Assembly (NCBI RefSeq): GCF_013140855.1
Contig: NZ_JABBPG010000013.1
Span: forward strand, 1-64,000
From: Pseudoalteromonas caenipelagi
GTDB taxonomy: Bacteria > Pseudomonadota > Gammaproteobacteria > Enterobacterales > Alteromonadaceae
Length of the DNA: 64,000 bases
Reading direction: 5' to 3'
Part shown: positions 26,178 to 35,455 of the stretch, piece after piece
How the letters are laid out: the number at the start of each line of letters is the position of its first letter
How positions within the stretch are numbered: position 1 is the first letter of the stretch
Made by a program: the position numbers and the translations under genes
Notes under the pieces: generated by a model
The model's input: the letters and a program-made list of their open reading frames with translations, nothing else
Databases searched by the model: none
Told to the model about the DNA's origin: nothing

Positions 26178-28522
26178 TGAAAATGCGTACTTGGTGGTTG
26201 TTGGGTGTTGCTATTATTTTATGTGGTTGCGTGACCTTGGGCATGAGTCATTACGACGAGATGTATGGGCAATCCAGCGTACAAGTACGTAGTGTTGAGT
26301 ATACACAAGGTCATGGCTCAGAGTATCTGCAGCTGGTGAAACCAGTTTTAGAGCAGCGCTGTGTGGTATGTCATGGTTGTTACGACGCGCCTTGTCAGTT
26401 AAAGCTTTCTTCCCCCGAGGGTATTGATAGAGGCTTAAATAAAGAGCGGGTTTACAATGGCACGCGATTGTTGGCACAAGCGCCATCACGGCTGCTTTTT
26501 GATGCCAAAAGTACACAGCAGTGGCGCGATAAAGGGTTTACCCCGGTACTCAATGAGCGTGCGCAGAGTGAGCAGGCAAATTTGGCTGGTAGTGTTTTAT
26601 ATAACAGCCTACTACTTAAAATGAGCAAGCCTTTTGCACAACAAGGCTTGCTTGGCAATGAGTTTGATTTCTCTCTGGATAGAGAGCAAAGCTGTCCAAG
26701 CATGGATGAGTTCAATGACTTAGCGAAAAACAAACCCCATGGTGGTATGCCTTATGGCTTGCCAGCCATTTCTCAGGGCGAGTTTAAACAGCTAGAGAAT
26801 TGGTTAAAAAAAGGTGCCAAAATGGCACAAATTGCTCCACCGTTAGATGCAGAGCTCAAACAAGTAAAGCGCTGGGAGCAGTTTTTAAATCAATCAGGGC
26901 TTAAGCATCAACTCGCGGCGCGATATATCTACGAGCACTGGTATCTCGCTCACATTTATTTCCCTGAACAAAATAGCAGTACCACGCCTAACTTTTTTAA
27001 ATTGGTGCGCTCGAAAACACCACCAGGTGAGCCGATAGAACTGATTGCTACACGCCGTCCGTATGATGACCCTCAAGTGGCGCGAGTTTATTACCGATTA
27101 ATGCATGAACGAAGCAGTATTTTATCGAAAACACATATGCCATTGGCACTATCAGATAAAAAAATGACACGCTTGTATGAGCAGTTTATCGGCCCTGATT
27201 TTGAGGTAACCGAGCTGCCAAGTTACGAACCGGAAGTAGGCTCCAATCCGTTTAAAGCTTTTTCGGCAATTCCAGTTAAGTCCAAGTATCAATTTATGCT
27301 TGATGAGGCTGAATTGATCATTAAAGGATATATCAAAGGGCCAGTTTGTAGAGGCCAAGTCGCGTTAAATGTGATCAATGATCAGTTCTGGGTGGCATTT
27401 GTAGACCCTGAAAAAAACAGCATTCCCGCAGTAAGTGAATTACTAATGCGACATGAAGATGACCTTGCTCTACCTGCGCAGGAGCAAAGTAACGTGTTAC
27501 CCATTTCAAGCTGGGTGAAATATGCCAACCGTCAACATGAATATATTCGTGCAAAGACACAGCTTGCTAATGAACTGCTTGCAGATGGTAAATTGCTGAC
27601 CACCGACTTGATTTGGCAAGGCGATGGTCATAACGACAATGCGGCGCTGACGGTGCTTCGTCATTTTGACAGTGCTACTGTGGTCAAAGGGTTTGTAGGA
27701 CAAGCGCCAAAAACCATGTGGTTGCTTGATTATGCTTTATTTGAGCGGATCCATTACTTATTGGTGGCTGGGTTTGATGTATTTGGCAATATTGGGCATC
27801 AGCTTCATACCCGGTTATATATGGACTTTTTGCGTTTAGAAGGTGAGCAAAACTTTATTAACTTACTGCCTCAAGATGTGCGTCAGGAAATAAAAAATCA
27901 CTGGTATCGTCACTCAAATGTTAGCTTGAGCGAATTTATTAATCGCAAAAGTTTGTTAGCGGCGCCTACCGGGATTGAATACACGACCGATGACCCTAAA
28001 ACTGAACTGTACGCTAAAATAGCGAACGCATTAAAACCTGTGTTGAGCCAGCGTTACGACTACAAGGCGATAAAGGGACCATTGGCAAAGTTAAATAACT
28101 TACCTTATCAAGCCATTAATTTGTTACCGCAAGTCTCCTTTGTATTGCAAAGGCAACGTAACGGTCAACATAAGGCATTTACTTTAGTTCACCATAATGC
28201 CCATTACAATATTTCCTCGTTGCTTAATGAGGATGCACAACGGGCATTTGAAGAAGACACAGCTACATTGGTGCCGGGTTTTATCGGTGATTACCCTGAA
28301 GCTATTTGGTATTTAGCAGATGATGCAAATACCGAGGCTTTTGTCACTCAACTACAAGCGGTGCGCAATGAGCAGCAGTATCGAGCACTTACGCAGGCAT
28401 TTGCAATTCGCCGTACACACCCACAGTTTTGGCAATATAGTGATCTATTACATGAGGTCGCCAAGCAATATCGCGGTGTAGAATACGGTTTATTCGACTT
28501 TAACCGATTAGAGAATCGCTAA
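26177..28522 (+). CDS. cti: Fatty acid cis/trans isomerase with c-type heme motif
   Basis: 781 residues. Cti converts cis unsaturated acyl chains of membrane phospholipids to trans, a rapid response to solvents, heat or osmotic stress. A signal sequence (WWLLGVAIILCGC) leads to the periplasm; the heme-binding CxxCH is CVVCH at residues 62-66, followed by further Cys residues in GCYDAPCQ. The remaining sequence matches the family pattern of AIPVKSKYQFMLDEA, FIKGPVCRGQVALNVI and GDGHNDNAALTV. The start GTG 26177 overlaps the upstream stop; ATG 26183 is an alternative. Confidence 0.93.
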   Translation: MKMRTWWLLGVAIILCGCVTLGMSHYDEMYGQSSVQVRSVEYTQGHGSEYLQLVKPVLEQRCVVCHGCYDAPCQLKLSSPEGIDRGLNKERVYNGTRLLAQAPSRLLFDAKSTQQWRDKGFTPVLNERAQSEQANLAGSVLYNSLLLKMSKPFAQQGLLGNEFDFSLDREQSCPSMDEFNDLAKNKPHGGMPYGLPAISQGEFKQLENWLKKGAKMAQIAPPLDAELKQVKRWEQFLNQSGLKHQLAARYIYEHWYLAHIYFPEQNSSTTPNFFKLVRSKTPPGEPIELIATRRPYDDPQVARVYYRLMHERSSILSKTHMPLALSDKKMTRLYEQFIGPDFEVTELPSYEPEVGSNPFKAFSAIPVKSKYQFMLDEAELIIKGYIKGPVCRGQVALNVINDQFWVAFVDPEKNSIPAVSELLMRHEDDLALPAQEQSNVLPISSWVKYANRQHEYIRAKTQLANELLADGKLLTTDLIWQGDGHNDNAALTVLRHFDSATVVKGFVGQAPKTMWLLDYALFERIHYLLVAGFDVFGNIGHQLHTRLYMDFLRLEGEQNFINLLPQDVRQEIKNHWYRHSNVSLSEFINRKSLLAAPTGIEYTTDDPKTELYAKIANALKPVLSQRYDYKAIKGPLAKLNNLPYQAINLLPQVSFVLQRQRNGQHKAFTLVHHNAHYNISSLLNEDAQRAFEEDTATLVPGFIGDYPEAIWYLADDANTEAFVTQLQAVRNEQQYRALTQAFAIRRTHPQFWQYSDLLHEVAKQYRGVEYGLFDFNRLENR

Positions 28523-28614
28523 TCAGTAGACTTGAAAAGTTGTCGCTCAGTCAGTGCACAATCGCGCTGGCTGAGGTATCATTATGGCCTTTTAAAGCAC
28601 AAAGAGAGAGCGCA

Positions 28615-29235
28615 ATGTCAGCCAATATCACTAAGCTAGCCGTGATGTTAGAAATGCAAAATGCCATGAATACCAAAGTACATGAGCAGTGGTTTAACCA
28701 AGGGTTTGAGTGGTACCGAGCAATTTGGGTTGAATGTGCCGAAATGCTAGATCACTACGGCTGGAAATGGTGGAAGAAACAAACGCCAGATACAGAGCAA
28801 GTGATTTTAGAGCTGGTGGATATTTTCCATTTTGGCCTTTCTTTGCGCATTGATGGTAAAACGTCTTATCAGCAACTCGCTGAGCAATTAGATAGCGAAT
28901 TAAGCCAGCCTCAGAGCGCTGCTGATTTTAAACAAACACTGGAAACATTAGCGGCAAGTGCCGTGGCAAATAAACAATTCAATGCCCATGCGTTTGCTGG
29001 ATGTATGCAGCAAATAGGTATGGATATTGATGATTTATACCGTGGTTATGTTGGTAAGAACACGTTGAATTTCTTCCGCCAAGATCATGGCTATAAAGAT
29101 GGCACTTATATCAAAGTGTGGGATGGTCAAGAAGATAATGAACATTTGGTTGAAGTGGTAAAAAGCCTAGATACTGAACATCCAGACTTTGCAAAAAATG
29201 TTTACGCCGGTTTACAGGCACGTTACCCAAGCTAA
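28615..29235 (+). CDS. Dimeric dUTP diphosphatase (dUTPase_2, all-alpha)
   Basis: About 206 residues. This is the MazG-related all-helical dUTPase, hydrolysing dUTP to dUMP and pyrophosphate to keep uracil out of DNA. Magnesium-site acidic residues are in WVECAEMLDHYGWKWWK and VILELVDIFHFG; the family C-terminal motif is GKNTLNFFRQDHGYKDG. The ATG at 28615 follows AAGAGAGAG; an earlier in-frame TTG at 28540 lacks support. The stop is 4 bases from the convergent nucleotidase gene. Confidence 0.9.
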   Translation: MSANITKLAVMLEMQNAMNTKVHEQWFNQGFEWYRAIWVECAEMLDHYGWKWWKKQTPDTEQVILELVDIFHFGLSLRIDGKTSYQQLAEQLDSELSQPQSAADFKQTLETLAASAVANKQFNAHAFAGCMQQIGMDIDDLYRGYVGKNTLNFFRQDHGYKDGTYIKVWDGQEDNEHLVEVVKSLDTEHPDFAKNVYAGLQARYPS

Positions 29236-29239
29236 CCTA

Positions 29240-29902
29240 CTATTTGATAGGCAATAACGTCCTATAGTCCGTGATAGATAAATAGTCAGTAATCACATTG
29301 ACTGGCTGTTTACTATCAGGGTTGGCTACTGCCAGTAAGTGGCCAATTCCAAACTCTTCAGCAGCTTTTAGCACACTCAAACTGTCGTCCACGAAGAGTG
29401 TTCGCTGTTTATCAAAACCCAAATCCGCTTGAACCTGTTGCCAAAGTGATTGGCTTTCTTTACTTACGCCATAATGATGGGTTGAAATTAATATATCTAA
29501 ATAGTGAGCAAAATCAGCTAGTTCAACTTTCAAACTTAAGCTATCTGGGTGTGCGTTAGTGAGTAATATTAACTCTTTGCCAGCATCTTTTAGCGCAGTT
29601 AGAAACTCAGGTACGTCCTCGCGCACAGAGATTAAATCCTGGATCTCTCGTTTTAAGGCCATAATTGGCAAGCCAAGTTGTTCGTGCCAATAGTCTAAGC
29701 AGTACCATTGAATTTGACCATGTACGGCTTCATAACGTTTTAGTATGTCAGCTTTTGCGGCTTCAAAACTGATGTTTTGTTTTTTTGCATGCTCTGTCGG
29801 AATCACATGCTGCCAAAAATAACTGTCAAAATGTAGATCAAGTAAAGTCCCATCCATGTCTAATAGCACGGTATCAATTTCAGACCAATTTAGCATAGGC
29901 AT
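29240..29902 (-). CDS. yrfG: GMP/IMP nucleotidase, YrfG-type HAD hydrolase
   Basis: 220 residues of the HAD superfamily. Motif I is VLLDMDGTLLDL (nucleophile Asp and the second Asp), motif II LILLTNAH, and motif IV LFVDDSLSVLKAA. The YHWxQL-like cap signature WYCLDYWHEQLGLPI and length match YrfG, which dephosphorylates purine mononucleotides. It is divergent from nudE, the arrangement also seen in E. coli, which supports the assignment. Confidence 0.9.
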   Translation of the reverse strand: MPMLNWSEIDTVLLDMDGTLLDLHFDSYFWQHVIPTEHAKKQNISFEAAKADILKRYEAVHGQIQWYCLDYWHEQLGLPIMALKREIQDLISVREDVPEFLTALKDAGKELILLTNAHPDSLSLKVELADFAHYLDILISTHHYGVSKESQSLWQQVQADLGFDKQRTLFVDDSLSVLKAAEEFGIGHLLAVANPDSKQPVNVITDYLSITDYRTLLPIK

Positions 29903-29956
29903 TTATCTTCAAAGGCTTTATGATTAAGTGTATGTCATCATAACAAATAAATACTT

Positions 29957-30520
29957 ATGTCACAGAAAAAGCATCCAACACCTCCAGAGATCTTACATTG
30001 TGAAGTTACTGCAAAGAGTCGCTTATTTACCGTTGAAGCGTTACAGCTGCAGTTTTCAAATGGAGAGCAGCGCCACTATGAGCGTATTCGTGGTGGAGGG
30101 CGAGGTGCGGTGATGATAGTGCCAATAACTGCTGATAATGAGCTATTATTAGTAAGAGAATATTGTGCTGGAACACACAATTATCAGCTAGGCTTCCCTA
30201 AAGGGCTGATTGACCCAGGAGAAACGCCAATTGAGGCAGGTAATCGTGAGCTAAAAGAAGAAGTTGGCTTTGGCGCTAAGCAATTTTGTGACTTAAAAAC
30301 GTTATCATTGGCACCTAGTTACTTTAACGCCAGAATGCATATTTTGGTGGCCAAAGAGCTATATGCAGAGCAATTAGAAGGGGATGAGCCAGAACCCTTA
30401 GTGACCGTTAGGTGGCCTTTAGAACAGTGGCAAACGCTACTGAGCCAGAGCGATTTTACGGAGGCACGTAGTGTTGCAGCATTGTTATTGCTTCAACAAT
30501 ATTTAGCGGCGGAGGTTTAA
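29957..30520 (+). CDS. nudE: ADP compounds hydrolase NudE
   Basis: 187 residues with a complete Nudix box (GLIDPGETPIEAGNRELKEE), so it is a metal-dependent hydrolase of nucleoside diphosphate derivatives. NudE prefers ADP-ribose, NADH and diadenosine compounds. The gene pair nudE-cysQ, separated by one base, and divergent yrfG match the enterobacterial order. The start at 29957 has no strong ribosome binding site in view. Confidence 0.93.
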   Translation: MSQKKHPTPPEILHCEVTAKSRLFTVEALQLQFSNGEQRHYERIRGGGRGAVMIVPITADNELLLVREYCAGTHNYQLGFPKGLIDPGETPIEAGNRELKEEVGFGAKQFCDLKTLSLAPSYFNARMHILVAKELYAEQLEGDEPEPLVTVRWPLEQWQTLLSQSDFTEARSVAALLLLQQYLAAEV

Positions 30521-30521
30521 C

Positions 30522-31316
30522 ATGCAAAAACTGCTCGAGCCTTGTATTGCCCTAGCGATTAAAGCTGGGGACGCAATCATGGATATCTATCAAAAAGAAG
30601 ATATTGGTGCGCGTGAAAAATCAGATCACACTCCTGTGACGGAAGCTGATTTAGCGGCCAATGAGGTACTCATGGCTGGCTTGAAAGCGCTAGCGCCTGA
30701 CATCCCCATAATGTCTGAAGAAACCCCTATCCCCGAGTTATCTCAACGTGAAAAATGGCAGCGTTACTGGCTATTGGATCCGATGGATGGCACGGGGGAG
30801 TTTATTTTGCAAAGTGGTGACTTTGCAGTAAACATTGCGTTGGTCGAAAACAACCAACCGGTATTAGGTGTTATCTACTGGCCATCAAAACAAACGACTT
30901 ATTATGCGACCAAAGGACATGGTGCTTTTAAACGTTCTGTTGATGAGCAGCAGCAAATCTTTGTGGCTCCCCCTAACAGTCTTACATTGGCGGTGAGCCG
31001 TCGGCAAAAGTTAGAAGCTGTGAGCCAATATCTAAATAGCCACTTTGACACAGTGGCTTTGGGCTCATGTTCTTTGAAAGCTTGTTTGATTGCCGAAGGA
31101 AAAGCCGATTGCTTTTTACGTGTAGGCCCGACCGGCGAATGGGATACAGGTGCCTCACAGGTTATCGTAGAAGAGGCTGGTGGATGTATAACAGATGCTG
31201 AGTTTAATCCGCTGACATATAATCAACGTGAGCATACAGAAAACCCTGACTTTATCGTAATGGGCCACCCTGATTGGCAATGGCAAAAACTGATCACCCC
31301 CCATCATCGTAGTTAA
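30522..31316 (+). CDS. cysQ: 3'(2'),5'-bisphosphate nucleotidase
   Basis: 264 residues of the inositol monophosphatase superfamily. It converts adenosine 3',5'-bisphosphate to AMP, clearing the by-product of CysH and of carrier-protein loading. Metal-site motifs are the Glu pair in SEETPIPE, LLDPMDGTGEF and, near the C-terminus, GEWDTGASQVIVEEAGG. It starts one base after nudE ends, with GGAGG inside the end of nudE. Confidence 0.95.
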   Translation: MQKLLEPCIALAIKAGDAIMDIYQKEDIGAREKSDHTPVTEADLAANEVLMAGLKALAPDIPIMSEETPIPELSQREKWQRYWLLDPMDGTGEFILQSGDFAVNIALVENNQPVLGVIYWPSKQTTYYATKGHGAFKRSVDEQQQIFVAPPNSLTLAVSRRQKLEAVSQYLNSHFDTVALGSCSLKACLIAEGKADCFLRVGPTGEWDTGASQVIVEEAGGCITDAEFNPLTYNQREHTENPDFIVMGHPDWQWQKLITPHHRS

Positions 31317-31370
31317 TATTGCGCTTTGTGTAATATTTGCTCAGTTGGTTTGTTTTGATGCTTTAAATGC

Positions 31371-31398
31371 TTGCATTTAAAATTCAATCCTATATGAT
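31371..31398 (+). promoter_or_regulatory. Probable sigma-70 promoter of the initiator tRNA cluster
   Basis: TTGCAT at 31371-31376 and TATGAT at 31393-31398 are separated by 16 bases, and a GC-rich GCGACC stretch follows as expected for a stringently controlled stable-RNA promoter. The first tRNA begins about 75 bases downstream of the likely start. Confidence 0.65.
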
Positions 31399-31447
31399 AG
31401 CGACCTCTTCGAAAGACATGCCTTAACAGCTTGTTTATTGAAGGATA

Positions 31448-31472
31448 AAATTTAAGATAATATCTTAAATTT
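31448..31472. repeat. Perfect 12 bp inverted repeat before the tRNA cluster
   Basis: AAATTTAAGATA and its exact reverse complement are separated by a single base, in the 5' leader of the tRNA precursor, ending five bases before the first tRNA. Confidence 0.75.
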
Positions 31473-31477
31473 ACAGG

Positions 31478-31554
<77 letters not shown>

Positions 31555-31623
31555 CTTTTTTTGTGGTTCTGTAAACTTCTAGCAGTAAGTCAGAAGTATA
31601 AAATAGCACTTGCAAATTACAGG

Positions 31624-31700
<77 letters not shown>

Positions 31701-31767
31701 CTTTTGTGGTTCTGTATAACTTCTACCAGTAAGTCAGAAGTATAAAATAGCACTTACAAATTACAGG

Positions 31768-31844
<77 letters not shown>

Positions 31845-32064
31845 AATTTTGGTTATTGCCGAAGGTCATCGGATTTACACTCTCTATTTATTACCCATAA
31901 CAAAACTACCTGCTTAGCATTAGTTTGTTGCCTTTTTGATTGCTCATTTTGAAATAAACTGGTTTCTTGACAGTTCCTTTTGTTGTGACTGAGAATCAGC
32001 TTCTGTCTTTTACAGCGTGTAGCGTGGGTAAGAGCAAAGCGAACCTTGCTCTTACCAGATGACG

Positions 32065-33213
32065 TTAAAACTGCGTTGCGTATTCTTCTGCTTGACGCCA
32101 CACTCGCAGCGTATTACCACTTAGAATTTTTTTGATCTGACTTTCGCTATAGCCTCTGTCTAACAAGCCTTGAACAAGATTTGGGTAGCTAGAGACATCT
32201 TTAAGGCCTGCAGGAAGCGAATCACCCACACCATCGTAGTCAGAACCAATACCTACATGATCGATGCCGATAAGTTTTACGACATGGTCAATATGATCAA
32301 GTACCTGCTCTAACGTTGCGTATGGGAAAGGGTTCTCTTTTATGTATTTGTCTCGCTCGTCAGCTTTATTACGTTGTTCGTACCAATTGCGTGCGCTGGA
32401 GGTGACAAAGCTAGAGCCAAAGTTGATTTGAATAACACCGCCATTCTTTTTCAGTGCTTTGAGCATATCGTCATCCATATTACGCTCAAAACCAGGGGTG
32501 TACTTTCGTAGTGATGAGTGAGAGGCGACAACGGGTACTTTAGAAAGCTCCATAACTTGATAAAAAGCAGCATCGGAGATGTGAGAAACATCGATTAACA
32601 TGCCGATTTTGTTCATCTCAACTACGAGCTCTTTACCAAATGGGCTTAGACCTTTCCACTTGCGGCGAATATCATAAGATGAATCAGAAATATGATTGCT
32701 TTGTGAATGTGCCAAAGTGATGTAGCGGACACCTCTATCAAAGAAATGTTTGAGATTTTTTAAATCGCCCTCTATCGGAGAACCATTTTCCATTCCCATC
32801 GCAATCGATATTTTGCCTTGTTTAAAGTGGGTGTAAATATCTTTGCTTGATTTAGCCATTGCAAATTTATCTGGTGCTCTGAACACCAAAGCTTCCATGC
32901 CATCAATAAGCTGATTAGCCAGTTGATAGCTTTTGCCTTTGCCTTCAAATTCAAGATTGGCGGGAATATAAATAGACATAAAAGGGGCATTTAAACCACC
33001 TTTGACCGCTCGCGGATAGTCAAAATCTCCGCCCTCAGTGGCTCGGCTGACATCATCCCATTTATTTTTAATACGATAGGGAACGTCGATATGTGTATCG
33101 ATAAGAATACTTTTTTGAGCGATGCGCTGAGCGCGTTCAGACGCTTGATAATCTTGCGCTTGTGCGGTCAAAGCCGACAAAGCAAGGGCGCAAAGAGTAA
33201 AACGTAATGTCAT
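32065..33213 (-). CDS. Membrane dipeptidase-like M19 peptidase, exported
   Basis: 382 residues with a signal peptide ending at AQAQ. Metal-binding residues fit the M19 renal dipeptidase family: ILIDTHIDVPYR (HxD), the bridging Glu in GMENGSPIEG, His in LAHSQSNHISD and DVSHIS, and Asp in GIGSDYDG. Family members cleave dipeptides with two zinc ions, and some accept D-residues. The localisation is probably periplasmic. It follows the tRNA cluster on the opposite strand. Confidence 0.92.
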   Translation of the reverse strand: MTLRFTLCALALSALTAQAQDYQASERAQRIAQKSILIDTHIDVPYRIKNKWDDVSRATEGGDFDYPRAVKGGLNAPFMSIYIPANLEFEGKGKSYQLANQLIDGMEALVFRAPDKFAMAKSSKDIYTHFKQGKISIAMGMENGSPIEGDLKNLKHFFDRGVRYITLAHSQSNHISDSSYDIRRKWKGLSPFGKELVVEMNKIGMLIDVSHISDAAFYQVMELSKVPVVASHSSLRKYTPGFERNMDDDMLKALKKNGGVIQINFGSSFVTSSARNWYEQRNKADERDKYIKENPFPYATLEQVLDHIDHVVKLIGIDHVGIGSDYDGVGDSLPAGLKDVSSYPNLVQGLLDRGYSESQIKKILSGNTLRVWRQAEEYATQF

Positions 33214-33289
33214 TAGCCTGCCTTTGATATTTATTAGTATACCCAGACTATAACTGAAAAGTTCGGTAGGCTAAATGGTCTGCGACCAG

Positions 33290-33538
33290 TTACTCATATT
33301 GTGGGTACTCTTCACTTTGCATCGCTTGAAATTGTGCCTTTGAGACAATATTGACTGACTCATGTAACTGTGAAAAAACAATAACGGCTTCGCCGCTTTT
33401 TAATTGTGCTTTTACGTGTTCTACTTTGGCTTCAGTTGAGAACTCCTGATCTCCGTAATCAGTGCCTTCACGAAGCACGTAATGTTCAATCAGATTATTT
33501 AAGGTTTTGGTGTCTAATTGTTGATAAGGAATGATCAC
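33290..33538 (-). CDS. yheU: YheU family protein (UPF0270)
   Basis: 82 residues, starting MIIPYQQLDTKTLNNLIEHY, the typical YheU opening, with REGTDYG shortly after. Function unknown. The ATG overlaps the yheT stop by four bases, so the genes are coupled, as in enterobacteria. Confidence 0.9.
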   Translation of the reverse strand: MIIPYQQLDTKTLNNLIEHYVLREGTDYGDQEFSTEAKVEHVKAQLKSGEAVIVFSQLHESVNIVSKAQFQAMQSEEYPQYE

Positions 33539-34515
33539 TTTAATTTCCTTTGGCTTAGCTCATTAAAATAGTGAGGGACCACTTTTTCTAGCCAAAATTG
33601 TGGTTTCAGTGGGTTTGTGCCGCTAATAAAGCCAACATGCCCACCAGTGTTTGACACTGCAAGCGTGACGCTATCACTTACTTGCTCAGGTTTTGGGACT
33701 GCTTGTGATGATAACATCGGATCGTCTTTTGCGTGGATAACTAAAGTTGGGGTAACGATATCTTTAAGATAATGTTGCGCACTGGCTTTTGCGTAGTAAT
33801 CCTCTGCATCTTCAAAACCATGCAAAGGGGCGGTGATCAAATTATCAAACTGCCATAAATCGTCAATGGCGTAAAGCTGCTGCTCATCAACAGTTAACAC
33901 GTCTGTAATGGTATCGAGTTTGCGAGCAAAGGAACGCTTCATTCTATCGAGCAAGTATTTTTGATAAAGGCCATAGCAGCTTTTTCTGATCACTTGGCAA
34001 GATGATGACAAATGATGCGGAGCTGAGATCACCGCAGCACCATGTAAGCCGCTTTGTGCTTGCTGTTCACCTAGGTATTTAGCTAATACGTTGCCACCTA
34101 GAGAAAACCCCACCGCATACAAAGGTCTATCGACATAACGCTGCTTTAAAGTCTGGATTAAGAAGCCAAGATCAGAGGTTTCTCCGCTGTGATAAGCGCG
34201 GGGCAGGCGATTGGCGCTCCTAGAACAGTTACGAAAATGCATCAATACTGCATCAAAGCCTTTTTGGGTGAGTGCTTTGAGCATGCCTTTGGCGTAAAAG
34301 CTATTAATGTTCCCTTCTAGGCCGTGTAACACAATCGCAAGTGGTGCATTGGGGCGTTGCTCTTTTGCCCAGGCTAATTCTAAAAAATCGCCATCTGGGG
34401 TGGTTAATTCTTCAAATTTAACAGGCACTTTTTGCAGTGGACGAAAAAAGCGCGGCAAAATTGTTTGAGCATGTCGATTGCGCATCCACCATGCGCTGTT
34501 AAATGAGTAGTCCAT
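33535..34515 (-). CDS. yheT: YheT-type alpha/beta hydrolase
   Basis: About 326 residues of the alpha/beta hydrolase fold. The nucleophile elbow is VGFSLGGN, and the oxyanion region is VLHGLEGNINS. The catalytic Asp is likely in HAKDDPM and the His in GGHVGF. The start at 34515 aligns with the E. coli protein (AWWMRNRHAQTILPR); a GTG at 34590 would begin inside a terminator stem and is unlikely. The substrate is unknown; relatives are esterases. It overlaps yheU. Confidence 0.9.
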   Translation of the reverse strand: MDYSFNSAWWMRNRHAQTILPRFFRPLQKVPVKFEELTTPDGDFLELAWAKEQRPNAPLAIVLHGLEGNINSFYAKGMLKALTQKGFDAVLMHFRNCSRSANRLPRAYHSGETSDLGFLIQTLKQRYVDRPLYAVGFSLGGNVLAKYLGEQQAQSGLHGAAVISAPHHLSSSCQVIRKSCYGLYQKYLLDRMKRSFARKLDTITDVLTVDEQQLYAIDDLWQFDNLITAPLHGFEDAEDYYAKASAQHYLKDIVTPTLVIHAKDDPMLSSQAVPKPEQVSDSVTLAVSNTGGHVGFISGTNPLKPQFWLEKVVPHYFNELSQRKLK

Positions 34516-34575
34516 AAAGCGTCTTTGAGTCCAAGGTGGCAGCAGTGTAGCAAAGATAGTCAAAACTGTTGAGTG

Positions 34576-34618
34576 CAAAATAAAAAGCACCCGACTAACA
34601 AGGTTAGTAAGGTGCTTT
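34576..34618 (-). terminator. Minus-strand terminator downstream of the DUF3149 gene
   Basis: Outer stem AAAGCACC / GGTGCTTT with an inner stem ACTAAC / GTTAGT, followed on the minus strand by TTTTTATTTT. It separates the genes to its right from yheT. Confidence 0.85.
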
Positions 34619-34730
34619 GTGCGTCGTGCTTAATTCTTTTTACTTCTGGGGGAACCAGTGAGTGGGCTGTTAATACCCTTAATGCTGATTTAATGTATAA
34701 ACATCAAGCTCAACATAGGCTTTACTAATT

Positions 34731-34871
34731 TTAATTAGGTACTTCAGCTTCTTGTACTTTTTTAACGAAGTAGTAAACGTAGAAGATACATAGTGCAATC
34801 ACCACGCCTAAGATCCCAAAAGAGAGAAACAACACTGGGTCACTGAAAAAATCTCTAAAGAATACGTTCAT
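34731..34871 (-). CDS. DUF3149 small membrane protein
   Basis: 46 residues: MNVFFRDFFSDPVLFLSFG, a hydrophobic helix (ILGVVIALCIFYVYYF), then the basic KKVQEAEVPN. The FFSDPVLFLSFG opening is the signature of the DUF3149 family of short single-helix proteins. AGGAGG sits at a good distance upstream of the ATG. It lies between yheT and the TIGR02444 gene and is followed by a terminator. Function unknown. Confidence 0.85.
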   Translation of the reverse strand: MNVFFRDFFSDPVLFLSFGILGVVIALCIFYVYYFVKKVQEAEVPN

Positions 34872-34990
34872 GGCTGATGCCTCCTAACTTGTCGATGAAG
34901 TAATCTTAGTTGACGGGAGAGAGGCGAGATATGATCTCGATCAAGTTTCAAAGCTGATAGGCTAAGGTGATACTCAGAGCTTGATCTCGA

Positions 34991-35455
34991 TCATGATTTA
35001 TCGGCAATTAAGCTCATTTTTAGACGCTTAAGTTGGTTTTCATTAAGATACAGCGCAAGGTTGTTACTGGGTGTCGCACTCGTTAAGTGGGATTGGTTAA
35101 GCGAACTGATTAGCGCTGACTGCTGCAATCGCTCCAATTGTAGCTCGCTGTTGAGTAGCTGCTGACGGATCTTGCTATAGCTTTGATGGTCAATAAACTG
35201 CTGTTTGAGTGTTTGTCGGATGGTGCGATGAGGGCCCAAAAGCTGTGTGTCTAAGTTTTTGCATATGCTTTCAAGCTGTGTCACTAGCTGCTCGGTGAGC
35301 TGTAAATTGAGCGTTTCAAGATAAAGCAACAACAGGCATAAGTTGATATTTTTTTGGTGCTTGTCTTGTAGGCTCAGCAAGGTGTGCTGTGCACTGCCTT
35401 GCTGATACACTGTACATGCAAACTGCCAAAATGCATGTTCATCTAACGTACTCAT
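34991..35455 (-). CDS. TIGR02444 family protein
   Basis: 154 residues. The opening DEHAFWQFACTVYQQ and NLCLLLLYLETLNLQL fit the uncharacterised TIGR02444 (DUF2390) family, which is found next to yheS in many gammaproteobacteria. It is soluble and helical. Its start overlaps the yheS stop by four bases, so the two are translated together. Function unknown. Confidence 0.85.
   Translation of the reverse strand: MSTLDEHAFWQFACTVYQQGSAQHTLLSLQDKHQKNINLCLLLLYLETLNLQLTEQLVTQLESICKNLDTQLLGPHRTIRQTLKQQFIDHQSYSKIRQQLLNSELQLERLQQSALISSLNQSHLTSATPSNNLALYLNENQLKRLKMSLIADKS

Noticed and set aside
28540..28614. 25-residue N-terminal extension of the dUTPase from a TTG
   Set aside because: The ATG at 28615 has an AAGAGAGAG site and gives the family length.
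31845..32064. A fourth tRNA after the initiator cluster
   Set aside because: No cloverleaf can be formed; the repeated spacer ends soon after copy 3.
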